DNA from: Chloroflexota bacterium
GTDB lineage: Bacteria > Chloroflexota > Dehalococcoidia > E44-bin15
Length of the DNA: 10,283 nt
Assembly (NCBI GenBank): GCA_015222405.1
Contig: JADFVG010000064.1
Coordinates: forward strand, 1-10,283
Direction of reading: 5' to 3'
Below, one piece after another: positions 1 through 6,362 of this stretch. A program made the translations under genes and the position numbers. The notes below the pieces were generated by a model. The model saw only the letters and a list, made by a program, of their open reading frames with translations, searched no databases and was not told where the DNA came from. Positions within the stretch are counted from its first letter, which is position 1. Each line of letters opens with the position of its first letter.

Positions 1-932
1 ATATCCTTTACGAATTTATCCCTTTCAGTACGCCCCATGTTGCGGGGACACGGAATGCGGTAGAGGTAACGCGTCGCCAGGGCTGCTAGGGGCTCAGAAT
101 CCTCGTCAACCAGATCCCAGAAGTCCCTAACGCCAAAACATAGAAAGTCGGTGACCACCAGCCCGCCAAGCTCTTCAATGACTTCTATATAGGCAGGGTC
201 CTCAAGTTCACCACCAGCTAACAATAACCGCGCTCTATAATCTGAAATACCATCTCGTCCCCCGATTTCATCCAGCAGTTGCCAGAGTAGCTGATTGAAT
301 TCTTCTACCGGCATTGAAGTGCTTGCGATGACAATCTTCAACACTTCAGCGCCAGTAACTGGAGGTGCTTCCTTCTTCCTCAGTTCGTATAGGCTATTGA
401 GGAGTCTACGCTTCTCGTTGTAGGTCTTTATGCTCTGGCGCAGGGCGTCATCAGTAATGGTCACCTGGAAGTGCTCCTCCAGGCTCCGCTTAAACCGCTC
501 CAGTTCACCTGCCAGCCACTCAACCGCTGCATCGTCAGCCTTAAACGGCACACTAAGAAAGCGGAGATAAAAGGGAGGGAGGGCGGTTTCGACTTTGCCG
601 TACCGCCAGACGTCGAACATACGGCGAACATGGTCACAACTGAAGCTGGCAACAAGCCCATCAAGGAACTTGTATTCTCCCCTCATTGCCTGGTCAAAGG
701 AGTGGCGGACAAAGCTGCAGTTTAAATGGTCGGTATAAAGATCTCCCAGTTCAGTACCGGTGCTTCCTGTTGCTCTCATCCGATAAGGGAGTATGCCAGC
801 AGCGTGAATCACTTCTACGGGCACATAGGTGCAGTAGTAGCCTATTACCTTGCCGCCCTTTTCCTTCCAGCGCTCGATGTAGGTATTAGTAAGGGTATCA
901 GCCGGTTTGCTCAGTTCCTCTAGTGCTGTCAT
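1..932 (-). CDS. 2-hydroxyacyl-CoA dehydratase / benzoyl-CoA reductase, BcrC/HgdB-like subunit, copy 1 (3' end beyond window)
   Basis: The first 310 codons of a protein aligning without gaps to the gene at 4540-5673; I count about 247 of 310 identical residues. The family forms two-subunit [4Fe-4S] enzymes that perform ATP-driven radical dehydration of 2-hydroxyacyl-CoA or reduction of aromatic acyl-CoA in the cytoplasm. Visible family features are GYYCTYVP near residue 31, C72 in LNCSFVRHSFDQ, C99 in FSCDH, and the TDFLCFGVRDFWDLV block near 261. The third expected cluster cysteine (C328 in copy 2) would lie left of the window. Compared with copy 2, the second cysteine of CTFC is valine and Cys125 and Cys171 are Phe and Tyr. 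Differences cluster at residues 113-136. The ATG at 932 is chosen because it matches copy 2 and follows AAAGGAG. The reading frame is open throughout, so this looks functional. It may be co-transcribed with the AOR upstream or driven from its own promoter. Confidence 0.88.
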   Translation of the reverse strand, partial: MTALEELSKPADTLTNTYIERWKEKGGKVIGYYCTYVPVEVIHAAGILPYRMRATGSTGTELGDLYTDHLNCSFVRHSFDQAMRGEYKFLDGLVASFSCDHVRRMFDVWRYGKVETALPPFYLRFLSVPFKADDAAVEWLAGELERFKRSLEEHFQVTITDDALRQSIKTYNEKRRLLNSLYELRKKEAPPVTGAEVLKIVIASTSMPVEEFNQLLWQLLDEIGGRDGISDYRARLLLAGGELEDPAYIEVIEELGGLVVTDFLCFGVRDFWDLVDEDSEPLAALATRYLYRIPCPRNMGRTERDKFVKD

Positions 933-970
933 TTGAGGTTCTCCTTTGCTATCATCTGAGGTGCTCCTTT
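925..970 (-). repeat. Tandem 23-bp duplication containing RBS and start codon
   Basis: Two adjacent 23-bp units (925-947 and 948-970) match at 20 of 23 positions. On the minus strand each contains AAAGGAG, a CCTCA stretch, ATG and a following AGC. The unit nearer the gene provides the ribosome binding site and start of BcrC-like copy 1; the outer unit provides those of the 8-residue leader ORF. The homologous site before copy 2 has one unit only, so the duplication occurred in the copy 1 lineage or was lost from copy 2. Confidence 0.85.
929..955 (-). CDS. 8-residue leader ORF overlapping the start of BcrC-like copy 1
   Basis: An ATG at 955 preceded by AAAGGAG opens an ORF encoding MIAKENLK. 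Its TGA stop overlaps the ATG of copy 1 in an ATGA arrangement. It exists because a 23-bp segment carrying ribosome binding site and start codon is duplicated in tandem. Ribosomes finishing this mini-ORF would be positioned to restart on copy 1, so translational coupling is possible. No attenuation-type codon run is present. Whether it is translated is unknown; copy 2 has no equivalent. Confidence 0.4.
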   Translation of the reverse strand: MIAKENLK

Positions 971-1018
971 ATTTTAGTATTTTAAGTTGATCGGTGCAAA
1001 TTGAGAATACCACGTGCT

Positions 1019-1046
1019 ATCATACCATGGAATTTACCTTTTTGAA
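1019..1046 (-). promoter_or_regulatory. Candidate sigma-70 promoter for BcrC-like copy 1
   Basis: On the minus strand there is a TTCAAA (1041-1046), a 16-nt spacer and TATGAT (1019-1024), preceded by TGG as in an extended -10 element. A start near 1012 would give a leader of roughly 80 nt before the ATG at 932. The -35 match is 4 of 6, so this is a plausible rather than strong promoter. It would let copy 1 be expressed apart from the AOR. Confidence 0.4.
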
Positions 1047-1108
1047 ACCTACGAATCTCTCTTCAACCAGGGTGGGTGATTTGTTGTGGCGCTGGCTGGG
1101 TTAATCGA

Positions 1109-1133
1109 TTTGTTTAGTACGGAGTTACTTGCC
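1109..1133 (-). pseudogene. Possible relic of the 3' end of an Rrf2 gene upstream of copy 1
   Basis: This 25-nt stretch matches 5713-5737, inside the C-terminal codons of the intact Rrf2 gene, at about 20 of 25 positions and in the same orientation. The AAAATAAAGGAG that contains the Rrf2 stop codon and the RBS before copy 2 also recurs before copy 1 at about 964-975. Together these suggest the copy 1 segment descends from a duplication that included the Rrf2-BcrC junction, with later insertion between the two parts. The match is short and could be chance. Confidence 0.3.
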
Positions 1134-1163
1134 ATGACAGGTTATTTCCGAGATATTGTCGTT

Positions 1164-1183
1164 GGCAAAGGGGGCCTTTAGCC
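1164..1183 (-). other. Hairpin downstream of the AOR gene
   Basis: An inverted repeat (GGCAAAGG, GGG loop, CCTTT-A-GCC with a one-base bulge) lies about 48 nt past the AOR stop codon. No run of U follows on the minus strand, so it is not a clear intrinsic terminator; it might act as an mRNA end or processing structure between the AOR and copy 1. The rest of 956-1230 holds the candidate promoter, the possible Rrf2 relic and a short TAGCCT direct repeat, and no gene. Confidence 0.3.
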
Positions 1184-1230
1184 TACCATAGCCTCCTTGG
1201 CACATTCAACGCGAGCAGATAGTGTTTTGC

Positions 1231-3072
1231 TCAGGCTAATCCCAGCTCTTCTAGCTTGCCCAGGCTAGGCACACCCTCTTCAGTCCATCCCCTGAGCTGA
1301 TAGTACTCAGGTAGCATCTCACCGAGTCTGTTCACTGCCCCTTCCCATGGTCCGCTGAGCTGCGGCTCCTCCAGTATTCTCCTGGGCAGGGTATCGTCCT
1401 CAGCGGTTATACCGGCCGCCAGATTGAACAAGCGCTCCAGATTCCAGATCCTCTCACCGGCAAGCATCAAGCTCTCCAGAGTGTAACCAACGCCGGTAGC
1501 GGGCTCCAACAGGGAAAGCACAGCCGGCAACACCGGATCGGCAGCACCCTCCTGCCCCCCAGCTGCTATGCTCAAGACCACCGTGCACAAGCCGATGGAG
1601 TCGACCACGGCATTTCTATGTTGAGATTCTATGCACCCGGCCGCCTTGCCCTCAGTCTGCAGGGCAGTCTCCGTGCTGAGACTATACAATAGTTCCCCGA
1701 CGAACATGCAGGCTTTCATGTGGTCAGCTCCTCTATTGCAGGTGGCGTACTCCAGCCCTGTTCCCTGAACGCCCTGCACATGCCAGGCAGGCATCTCCAT
1801 TTTCTTCACCGACATCGAGAGTTCCGGGTGTCCATACTTCTCCGCCATCCGGTAGCCCCCCTCGGCCAGTATATCGCCAAAATCCTGGCGTAGCCCGGTC
1901 TTCTCCACCAGCTCTACCACGGCCTGGGCGTTGCCGAAATTCAGCTTGTAGCCAACGTCCTTTTCTGGCAGGTATCCCCTCTCGTAAAGCTCCACAGCGC
2001 AGGCAATAGTGCCTCCCATCGATATGCTATCCATCCCCAGGTCGTTGCAGATATAACCGGCTTTGAGAACGGCAGCCAGGTTGTCAACACCACAGGCGGC
2101 CCCGAGCATGGCATGGGTTTCAAACTCAGCCCCCTCGCCAGCACATTCGAACCCTTCAACGTCATCTACCCGGTACACCCGGGCACAGGGGACACAACAG
2201 GCAAAACAGCCCTTGTTTCTTACCAGGTACTGTGCCTTCAAGGCCGGACCGTTGATATTGCCCCACCCCTCGAAGGTACCTGCCTGAAAGTTCCTGGTTG
2301 CGAGTATGCCGAACATAGCGCTGCTCTCACCGATAGCCATCATGCCGAGGTCCGCTACTGGTCCTCCCTCAGGTGGGATATTCTCCCAAAGAGCCATAGT
2401 TGCCTCTTTAAAAGCCTCTCCATCGGCCACGGTAACCGCTCCTGTTCCCCTGACGGCTATAGCCTTCAGGTTCTTGGACCCCATCACCGCTCCCGCTCCG
2501 CCGCGGCCCAGCACCCTATTCCTGTCAGTCATGATGGCGGCTATCCTCACCAGCCTCTCACCGGCGGGGCCAATACAAGCGATGTGAGTATCCATGGCCT
2601 GCCACTTGTCCCCGATTTCTTCCCTGATGACATCCTCCGTTTCATTCACGGTCTTGCCCCACAGGTGCTCTGCCGACCTGATCTCTATTTCATCATTATT
2701 TATCCATAGATAAACGGGATTGGGGGCTTTGCCCTCGAAGATAATCCCGTCGTAGCCGGCGAACTTCAGTTCCGGGCCGAAATTCCCCCCTGCGTTGGGG
2801 CAGGTGACGGTCCCGGTCAATGGCGACTTGGTTACCGCGGCGAACCGGTTGCCGCCAAGGGCACCTGTCCCTGTCAGGGGACAGGTCATGAAGATCAGTT
2901 TGTTCTCCGGACTGAGAGGATCCACCTGAGGGTCTACCTCGTCATAGAGGATCTTCGTGCCCAGACCTCGGCCTCCGATATAATCCATAGCCAGATAGGG
3001 GTCTAGGTCTTCAACAATAAAATCGCCTCCACTCAGATCGACCCTTATTATCCTACCGACCCAACCATCCAT
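1231..3072 (-). CDS. Tungsten-dependent aldehyde:ferredoxin oxidoreductase (AOR family)
   Basis: A 613-residue protein of normal AOR length. Enzymes of this family oxidise aldehydes to acids with ferredoxin, or reduce acids in reverse, using a bis-tungstopterin cofactor and one [4Fe-4S] cluster in the cytoplasm. The N-terminal domain shows GGNRFAAVTKSPLTG (73-87), and RGGAGAVMGSKNLKAI (190-205) is a family signature. Cluster cysteines are C289, C292, C296 (CFACCVPC) and C496 in DSIGLC, close to the positions known in the Pyrococcus enzyme. EFET (316-319), ATCNRGADHM (443-452) and ERIWNLERLFN (540-550) are further family motifs. The ATG at 3072 follows AAGGAG at good spacing. The gene follows the BcrB-like gene after 224 nt and precedes BcrC-like copy 1. 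BamB, the active-site subunit of ATP-independent class II benzoyl-CoA reductase, is in the same superfamily, so aldehyde as substrate is not certain; sequence alone does not separate these roles here. Confidence 0.95.
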   Translation of the reverse strand: MDGWVGRIIRVDLSGGDFIVEDLDPYLAMDYIGGRGLGTKILYDEVDPQVDPLSPENKLIFMTCPLTGTGALGGNRFAAVTKSPLTGTVTCPNAGGNFGPELKFAGYDGIIFEGKAPNPVYLWINNDEIEIRSAEHLWGKTVNETEDVIREEIGDKWQAMDTHIACIGPAGERLVRIAAIMTDRNRVLGRGGAGAVMGSKNLKAIAVRGTGAVTVADGEAFKEATMALWENIPPEGGPVADLGMMAIGESSAMFGILATRNFQAGTFEGWGNINGPALKAQYLVRNKGCFACCVPCARVYRVDDVEGFECAGEGAEFETHAMLGAACGVDNLAAVLKAGYICNDLGMDSISMGGTIACAVELYERGYLPEKDVGYKLNFGNAQAVVELVEKTGLRQDFGDILAEGGYRMAEKYGHPELSMSVKKMEMPAWHVQGVQGTGLEYATCNRGADHMKACMFVGELLYSLSTETALQTEGKAAGCIESQHRNAVVDSIGLCTVVLSIAAGGQEGAADPVLPAVLSLLEPATGVGYTLESLMLAGERIWNLERLFNLAAGITAEDDTLPRRILEEPQLSGPWEGAVNRLGEMLPEYYQLRGWTEEGVPSLGKLEELGLA

Positions 3073-3221
3073 TTTATCTCCTTTTCATGATACAAGCTTG
3101 CGGGAGCGCATTTAATATCGGGACTCTCTATCACGAATTCAGGGGTGAGGAGCCAGCCTCAGACATCAACCTAGGCGGCCTGTTTAGCCGTATGAATGAA
3201 CTTGCCGCTTCGGGATAGGTG

Positions 3222-3248
3222 CTGAAATAGTGGTTTCAGGTGACACCT
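3222..3248 (-). repeat. Overlapping dyads between the BcrB-like gene and the AOR
   Basis: CTGAAA (3222-3227) and TTTCAG (3234-3239) form a 6-bp inverted repeat around a 6-nt loop, and AGGTGACACCT (3238-3248) is an adjacent, overlapping palindrome. They start about 48 nt past the BcrB-like stop codon. No U-run follows, so a terminator is not supported; an operator or an mRNA structure tuning AOR expression is possible. The rest of the 224-nt gap shows no gene and no convincing promoter. Confidence 0.4.
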
Positions 3249-3296
3249 CACAACAGGGCCAGATTTGCTCCCGCCTCCTCCGGTGTTTGCCCCTTT

Positions 3297-4535
3297 TTAG
3301 CGCGCCATGATGGTGTTCAGAAACGGCTCTATTCTCGCTCGGGACTCCTCACCGGAGCATGGCCTCGGGTCAAAGAGATCAACGTCCCAGAGCAATACAG
3401 GAATTCCGCGCTCACGAGCGATGTCCCTAAACAGGCCATAGCATCCCATGAGCCACTTGCATCCAGGATGTCCGGCAAGGATAACACAATCCCCTTTCCA
3501 CTCCTCAACCGCACGCAGGCAGTCGTCGATCCAAAGGTCGGAGGCACCCCGGCCCTGTCTCCCCATGGGGGTATCCAGTGCCCTCCTTGCCAGCCCTCTG
3601 ATAGTGCTTTCCGGGGTAGAGGTATCTATTGGCTCGACGTTGAAATAGCCGACTAGCCCCGATGCAGTCACTGCTCCCATTTGTGCCATCCAATCACCCA
3701 ACCCGGCATCCCAAAACACGGGGTAATAGAACCAGATTACCCTCGTCTTTTCCTCCGGAACTGCCGTTTCTCCCTTATCTACGCGACTTCTTAGCTCATC
3801 GAGGCTGGCTTTCACAGCCTCAGTGGCTGCAGGAGTCCCGAGGGCGGTCAGACCTGCCAAGTAGCCAGAGGCGAAAGGGCCATTCAGGGGCAGGGGTTTC
3901 AGTTTTAGCAGTTCCAACCCTTCAAGCCAGTAATCGAGGCAGCGGTTGCTCTCTTCCGCCACTTCCTTAAGCCGATCATAGTCCAATTTCTTCTCGCTGT
4001 GCTTCTCAAGGAAGGAAATGAGCCCTTTGTACTGGTTTACCCAGTAATCCATGGCCTCCCCTTCGTCCATCCAATAAGGGCAATCGAGGAAGTATGTCGG
4101 AGCTCCGGTAAGATGGGCTACAGCTTGGTAGGTTATTTTGGAGTTGTCGCAGGGGAAAGTTGGCAGCACGACCATGCTCGGTGGCGGTATCTTATCTAGC
4201 ATTATGTCCCCGATTATCGCCTTATTGGCAGAGCAGAGCTCGGGATGAATCCCGGCCTCCTCGGCAGCATCGATGCTCTCACAGCAGGCATTCGCATCCA
4301 CGTTGAGTTGTGATGACTGCCACAACTCGGGGGGGAGGGGCACTATATCCAAGGCAACCATCAATTCGGAGAATACGGTAAATTGATTAAATAGTATGGG
4401 CTTCCCCTCATCCACTGCACTGAAGACTGCCCCCAGCCAGTCGGCCATCATTTTCATCATTCCTGGCTGCGTTATTCCCTTGAGGAGATCATATAATCCT
4501 CGGTGCAATTTATATTTTTCTGCCTTTTCTGTCAT
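3297..4535 (-). CDS. 2-hydroxyacyl-CoA dehydratase / benzoyl-CoA reductase, BcrB/HgdA-like subunit
   Basis: A 412-residue protein of the HgdB/BcrB (FldB/FldC, DUF2229-type) superfamily, expected to carry a [4Fe-4S] cluster and pair with the BcrC-like subunit encoded just upstream. Three cysteines fit the cluster pattern: C101 in ELCSANKAIIG, C129 in PTFPCDNS and C359 in GHPGCKWLMGC. The spacing (28 and 230) almost equals that in copy 2 (27 and 229), as expected for related subunits. The C-terminal GIPVLLWDVDLFDPR and following helix resemble BcrB-type proteins. The length suits BcrB (about 430 residues) better than BcrC. It begins 4 nt after the BcrC-like stop, with AGGAGG inside that gene's last codons. 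The true substrate (aromatic acyl-CoA or 2-hydroxyacyl-CoA) cannot be told from the sequence, and no ATPase activator gene is present in the window. Confidence 0.88.
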   Translation of the reverse strand: MTEKAEKYKLHRGLYDLLKGITQPGMMKMMADWLGAVFSAVDEGKPILFNQFTVFSELMVALDIVPLPPELWQSSQLNVDANACCESIDAAEEAGIHPELCSANKAIIGDIMLDKIPPPSMVVLPTFPCDNSKITYQAVAHLTGAPTYFLDCPYWMDEGEAMDYWVNQYKGLISFLEKHSEKKLDYDRLKEVAEESNRCLDYWLEGLELLKLKPLPLNGPFASGYLAGLTALGTPAATEAVKASLDELRSRVDKGETAVPEEKTRVIWFYYPVFWDAGLGDWMAQMGAVTASGLVGYFNVEPIDTSTPESTIRGLARRALDTPMGRQGRGASDLWIDDCLRAVEEWKGDCVILAGHPGCKWLMGCYGLFRDIARERGIPVLLWDVDLFDPRPCSGEESRARIEPFLNTIMAR

Positions 4536-4539
4536 TATA

Positions 4540-5673
4540 TTACCTCCTTATAGTTTCCAGGAACGCCTGAACCCTGGTTCTCATCTGCCCCACGGCACTC
4601 ATCAGATATTCCCTTTCCAGCATCATGCACGGGATGCCATCCTTTTTCGCCTCCCATTGAGTCATGGTGCCCTCACACCCCCAGTTATCACAAAACTTCA
4701 GCCGCTGAATGATAACTCCGTCGACTTTGAACTCCTTTACCAAATCCCTTACGAACTTATCCCTTCGCGGATGGTCAATCATGCGGGGACAGGAAACGCG
4801 CTGGATGTAACGCTTGGCCAAGGCCGCAATGGGCTCGGAATCCTCTTCCACCAGGTCCCAGAAATCCCTAACCCCGAAACATAGAAAGTCGGTGACCACC
4901 AGCCCGCCAAGCTCTTCAATGAGTCTTATATAGGCAGGATTCTCAAGTTCACCGCCAGCTAGCAGCAATCGGGCTCTATAATCCGAAAAACCATCTCGTC
5001 CCTCGAGTTCACCCAGCATTTGCTTGAGTAGCTGGTTAAATTCTTCGACTGGCATTGAACTGCCAGCGATAACAATCGCCAAGGCTTCGGCCCCGGTAAC
5101 TGGGGGCGCCTCCTTCTTCCTCAGTTCGTAGAGGCTTCTGAGGAGTCTGCGCTTCTCGTTACAGGTCTTTATGCTCTGTCTCAGGGCCTCATTAGTGATG
5201 GTCACCTGGAAGTGGTCCTCCAGGCTCCGCCTAAACCTGTCCAGTTCACCTGCCATCCACTCTACAGCCGGTGCATCAACCTTAAAAGGTACGCTAAGAC
5301 AACGGAGGTAAAAAGGAGAGTGGGGGAGATCGATTTTGCCGTAGCGCCAGGCATCGAACATACGGCGAATATGATCGCAACTGAAGAGGGCAACAAGCCC
5401 GTCGAGGAATTTATATTCTCCCCTCATTGCCTGATCAAGGGAGTGGCGACAAAAGGTGCAGGTTAAGTGGGAGGCATAAAGATCGCCCAGTTCCGAATTG
5501 GTACTTCCTGTGGCTCTCATTCGGTAAGGGAGCATGCCGGCAGCGTGAATGATCTCTTCAGGAACATAGGTGCAGTAGTAGCCTATTACCTTGCCGTCCT
5601 TTTCCTTCCAGCGCTCGATGTGAGGATTAGTGAGAGTATCAGCCGGTTTGGTCAATTCCTCTAATGCTGTCAT
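4540..5673 (-). CDS. 2-hydroxyacyl-CoA dehydratase / benzoyl-CoA reductase, BcrC/HgdB-like subunit, copy 2
   Basis: A complete 377-residue protein, normal for BcrC/BadD/HgdB-type subunits. It has the N-terminal GYYCTYVPEEIIHAAGMLP (31-49), C72 in CTFCRHSLDQ, C99 in FSCDH and C328 in KFCDNWGC, which are the likely three cysteine ligands of a [4Fe-4S] cluster, and ends with the family-like GIPCMMLEREY (346-356). With the BcrB-like partner it should form the cluster-bearing heterodimer that receives single low-potential electrons from an ATP-hydrolysing activator. It starts 13 nt after the Rrf2 stop, with AAAGGAG overlapping that stop, and is followed by the BcrB-like gene after 4 nt, so all three form one operon. 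It carries additional cysteines (C75, C125, C171) absent from copy 1. Whether it reduces benzoyl-CoA-like rings or dehydrates 2-hydroxyacyl-CoA is not resolved. Confidence 0.92.
   Translation of the reverse strand: MTALEELTKPADTLTNPHIERWKEKDGKVIGYYCTYVPEEIIHAAGMLPYRMRATGSTNSELGDLYASHLTCTFCRHSLDQAMRGEYKFLDGLVALFSCDHIRRMFDAWRYGKIDLPHSPFYLRCLSVPFKVDAPAVEWMAGELDRFRRSLEDHFQVTITNEALRQSIKTCNEKRRLLRSLYELRKKEAPPVTGAEALAIVIAGSSMPVEEFNQLLKQMLGELEGRDGFSDYRARLLLAGGELENPAYIRLIEELGGLVVTDFLCFGVRDFWDLVEEDSEPIAALAKRYIQRVSCPRMIDHPRRDKFVRDLVKEFKVDGVIIQRLKFCDNWGCEGTMTQWEAKKDGIPCMMLEREYLMSAVGQMRTRVQAFLETIRR
4543..4548 (-). promoter_or_regulatory. RBS of the BcrB-like gene embedded in the upstream gene
   Basis: AGGAGG is formed by the last two Arg codons of the BcrC-like copy 2 gene, directly before its TAA, and lies 7 nt before the ATG at 4535. 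This arrangement couples translation of the two subunits, as suits a heteromeric enzyme. Confidence 0.85.
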
Positions 5674-5686
5674 TTGAGTTACTCCT

Positions 5687-6136
5687 TTATTTTGATTGAT
5701 TAGCGGAATTGGTTTGTTTACTACAGAGTTCCTTACTACGTTCAGCTAGATAGGCCAAGGTGCAGTTTCCCAGCGTCTCGAGCAGCTTCTCTTGTGCCTC
5801 AAGCCAAACATCATGGACAGGGCAGTCCTTCTCTCGGGGGCATTCGCCAGGCCGGAACAAACAATAATTCATAAAGAGCGGGCCCCCCATCACCTCTATG
5901 ATTTGCCGCAGGGTAATCTCACCCGCTGGCCGTGCCAGCCTGATGCCTCCGTGGGCACCCCGGTGAGCCTCCAATAATCCAGCCTGCGCCAGACGCTGAA
6001 TGATTTTGGTCAGGAAAACTTGTGGAATATCCTGACGTTTGGCGACTTCACGCGTTATTGCTATCCCGCCGTCAGCCACGGTAGCAACGTCTATCATGGC
6101 TCTAACACCATACGCTGCGCTTCTACTAAGTATCAT
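5687..6136 (-). CDS. Rrf2-family transcriptional regulator, IscR/NsrR-like with three cysteines
   Basis: A 149-residue Rrf2 protein. The N-terminal winged helix begins MILSRSAAYGVRAM, the family's usual opening, which supports the ATG at 6136 although GAGGG lies directly against it and is a poor RBS. The recognition region reads IPQVFLTKIIQRLAQAGLL (37-55) followed by the wing RGAHGGIRLARP (59-70). C92, C99 and C105 with H108 resemble the cysteine/histidine set that binds [2Fe-2S] or [4Fe-4S] in IscR-like members, so it probably senses Fe-S status, oxygen, NO or redox state. As the first gene of an operon encoding Fe-S enzymes, it very likely controls that operon and itself. The promoter and a dyad over the start site lie just upstream. 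The C-terminal tail after residue 130 is variable and rich in Ser, Lys and Asn. Confidence 0.93.
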   Translation of the reverse strand: MILSRSAAYGVRAMIDVATVADGGIAITREVAKRQDIPQVFLTKIIQRLAQAGLLEAHRGAHGGIRLARPAGEITLRQIIEVMGGPLFMNYCLFRPGECPREKDCPVHDVWLEAQEKLLETLGNCTLAYLAERSKELCSKQTNSANQSK

Positions 6137-6164
6137 CCCTCGTATTGACTTTCTGGAGTAATAA

Positions 6165-6177
6165 GACCTTCTTGGTC
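6165..6177 (-). promoter_or_regulatory. Candidate operator dyad at the rrf2 operon start site
   Basis: GACC and GGTC arms separated by 5 nt sit 3 nt downstream of the -10 element and cover the expected +1 (about 6173). A repressor binding here would block transcription, which fits autoregulation by the Rrf2 protein. The dyad is short, so the call rests largely on its position. Confidence 0.4.
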
Positions 6178-6179
6178 AT

Positions 6180-6208
6180 ATTATATTATGAACTATCTCG
6201 TTTGTCAA
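6180..6208 (-). promoter_or_regulatory. Consensus sigma-70 promoter of the rrf2 / BcrC / BcrB operon
   Basis: On the minus strand TTGACA (6203-6208) and TATAAT (6180-6185) are separated by exactly 17 nt, a perfect match to the bacterial consensus. Transcription would begin near 6173 and give a leader of about 37 nt before the Rrf2 ATG. Such a strong core promoter usually needs repression, which fits an Rrf2 repressor encoded as the first gene. Confidence 0.85.
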
Positions 6209-6280
6209 TAGGGGTCAACCTTCTGGGACCTTCTCCTCGAACATGCGGTTGCACACTGGCCGCGTCTTTGCGTCAGTGGC

Positions 6281-6322
6281 TTCCCAAGGAGTGCCTTTCA
6301 GGCTAGAATAGGGCAGGTTGCC
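6281..6322 (+). promoter_or_regulatory. Candidate promoter for the thiolase unit, with start-site dyad
   Basis: TTCCCA (6281-6286), a 17-nt spacer and TAGAAT (6304-6309) give a moderate sigma-70 match. A GGCA-GGT-TGCC inverted repeat (6312-6322) lies over the predicted start. The leader to the GTG at 6363 would be about 47 nt. This makes the 6137-6362 region a divergent promoter region for the Rrf2 operon and the thiolase. Confidence 0.4.
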
Positions 6323-6362
6323 GGTTTTCTTCCCTGCAAGAAATCATTCTAAAGGAGGAGAT

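Noticed and set aside
471..923. Plus-strand frames that are similar between 471-923 and 5212-5664
   Set aside because: Their mutual similarity only mirrors the duplicated BcrC-like genes on the opposite strand; they are not a conserved antisense gene pair.
2113..2709. 198-codon open frame on the plus strand inside the AOR gene
   Set aside because: It is antisense to a well-supported AOR, has no RBS and its translation resembles no family.
4396..4884. 162-codon plus-strand frame across the two dehydratase subunit genes
   Set aside because: It runs antisense across two conserved genes and their junction; the product has low complexity and no family features.
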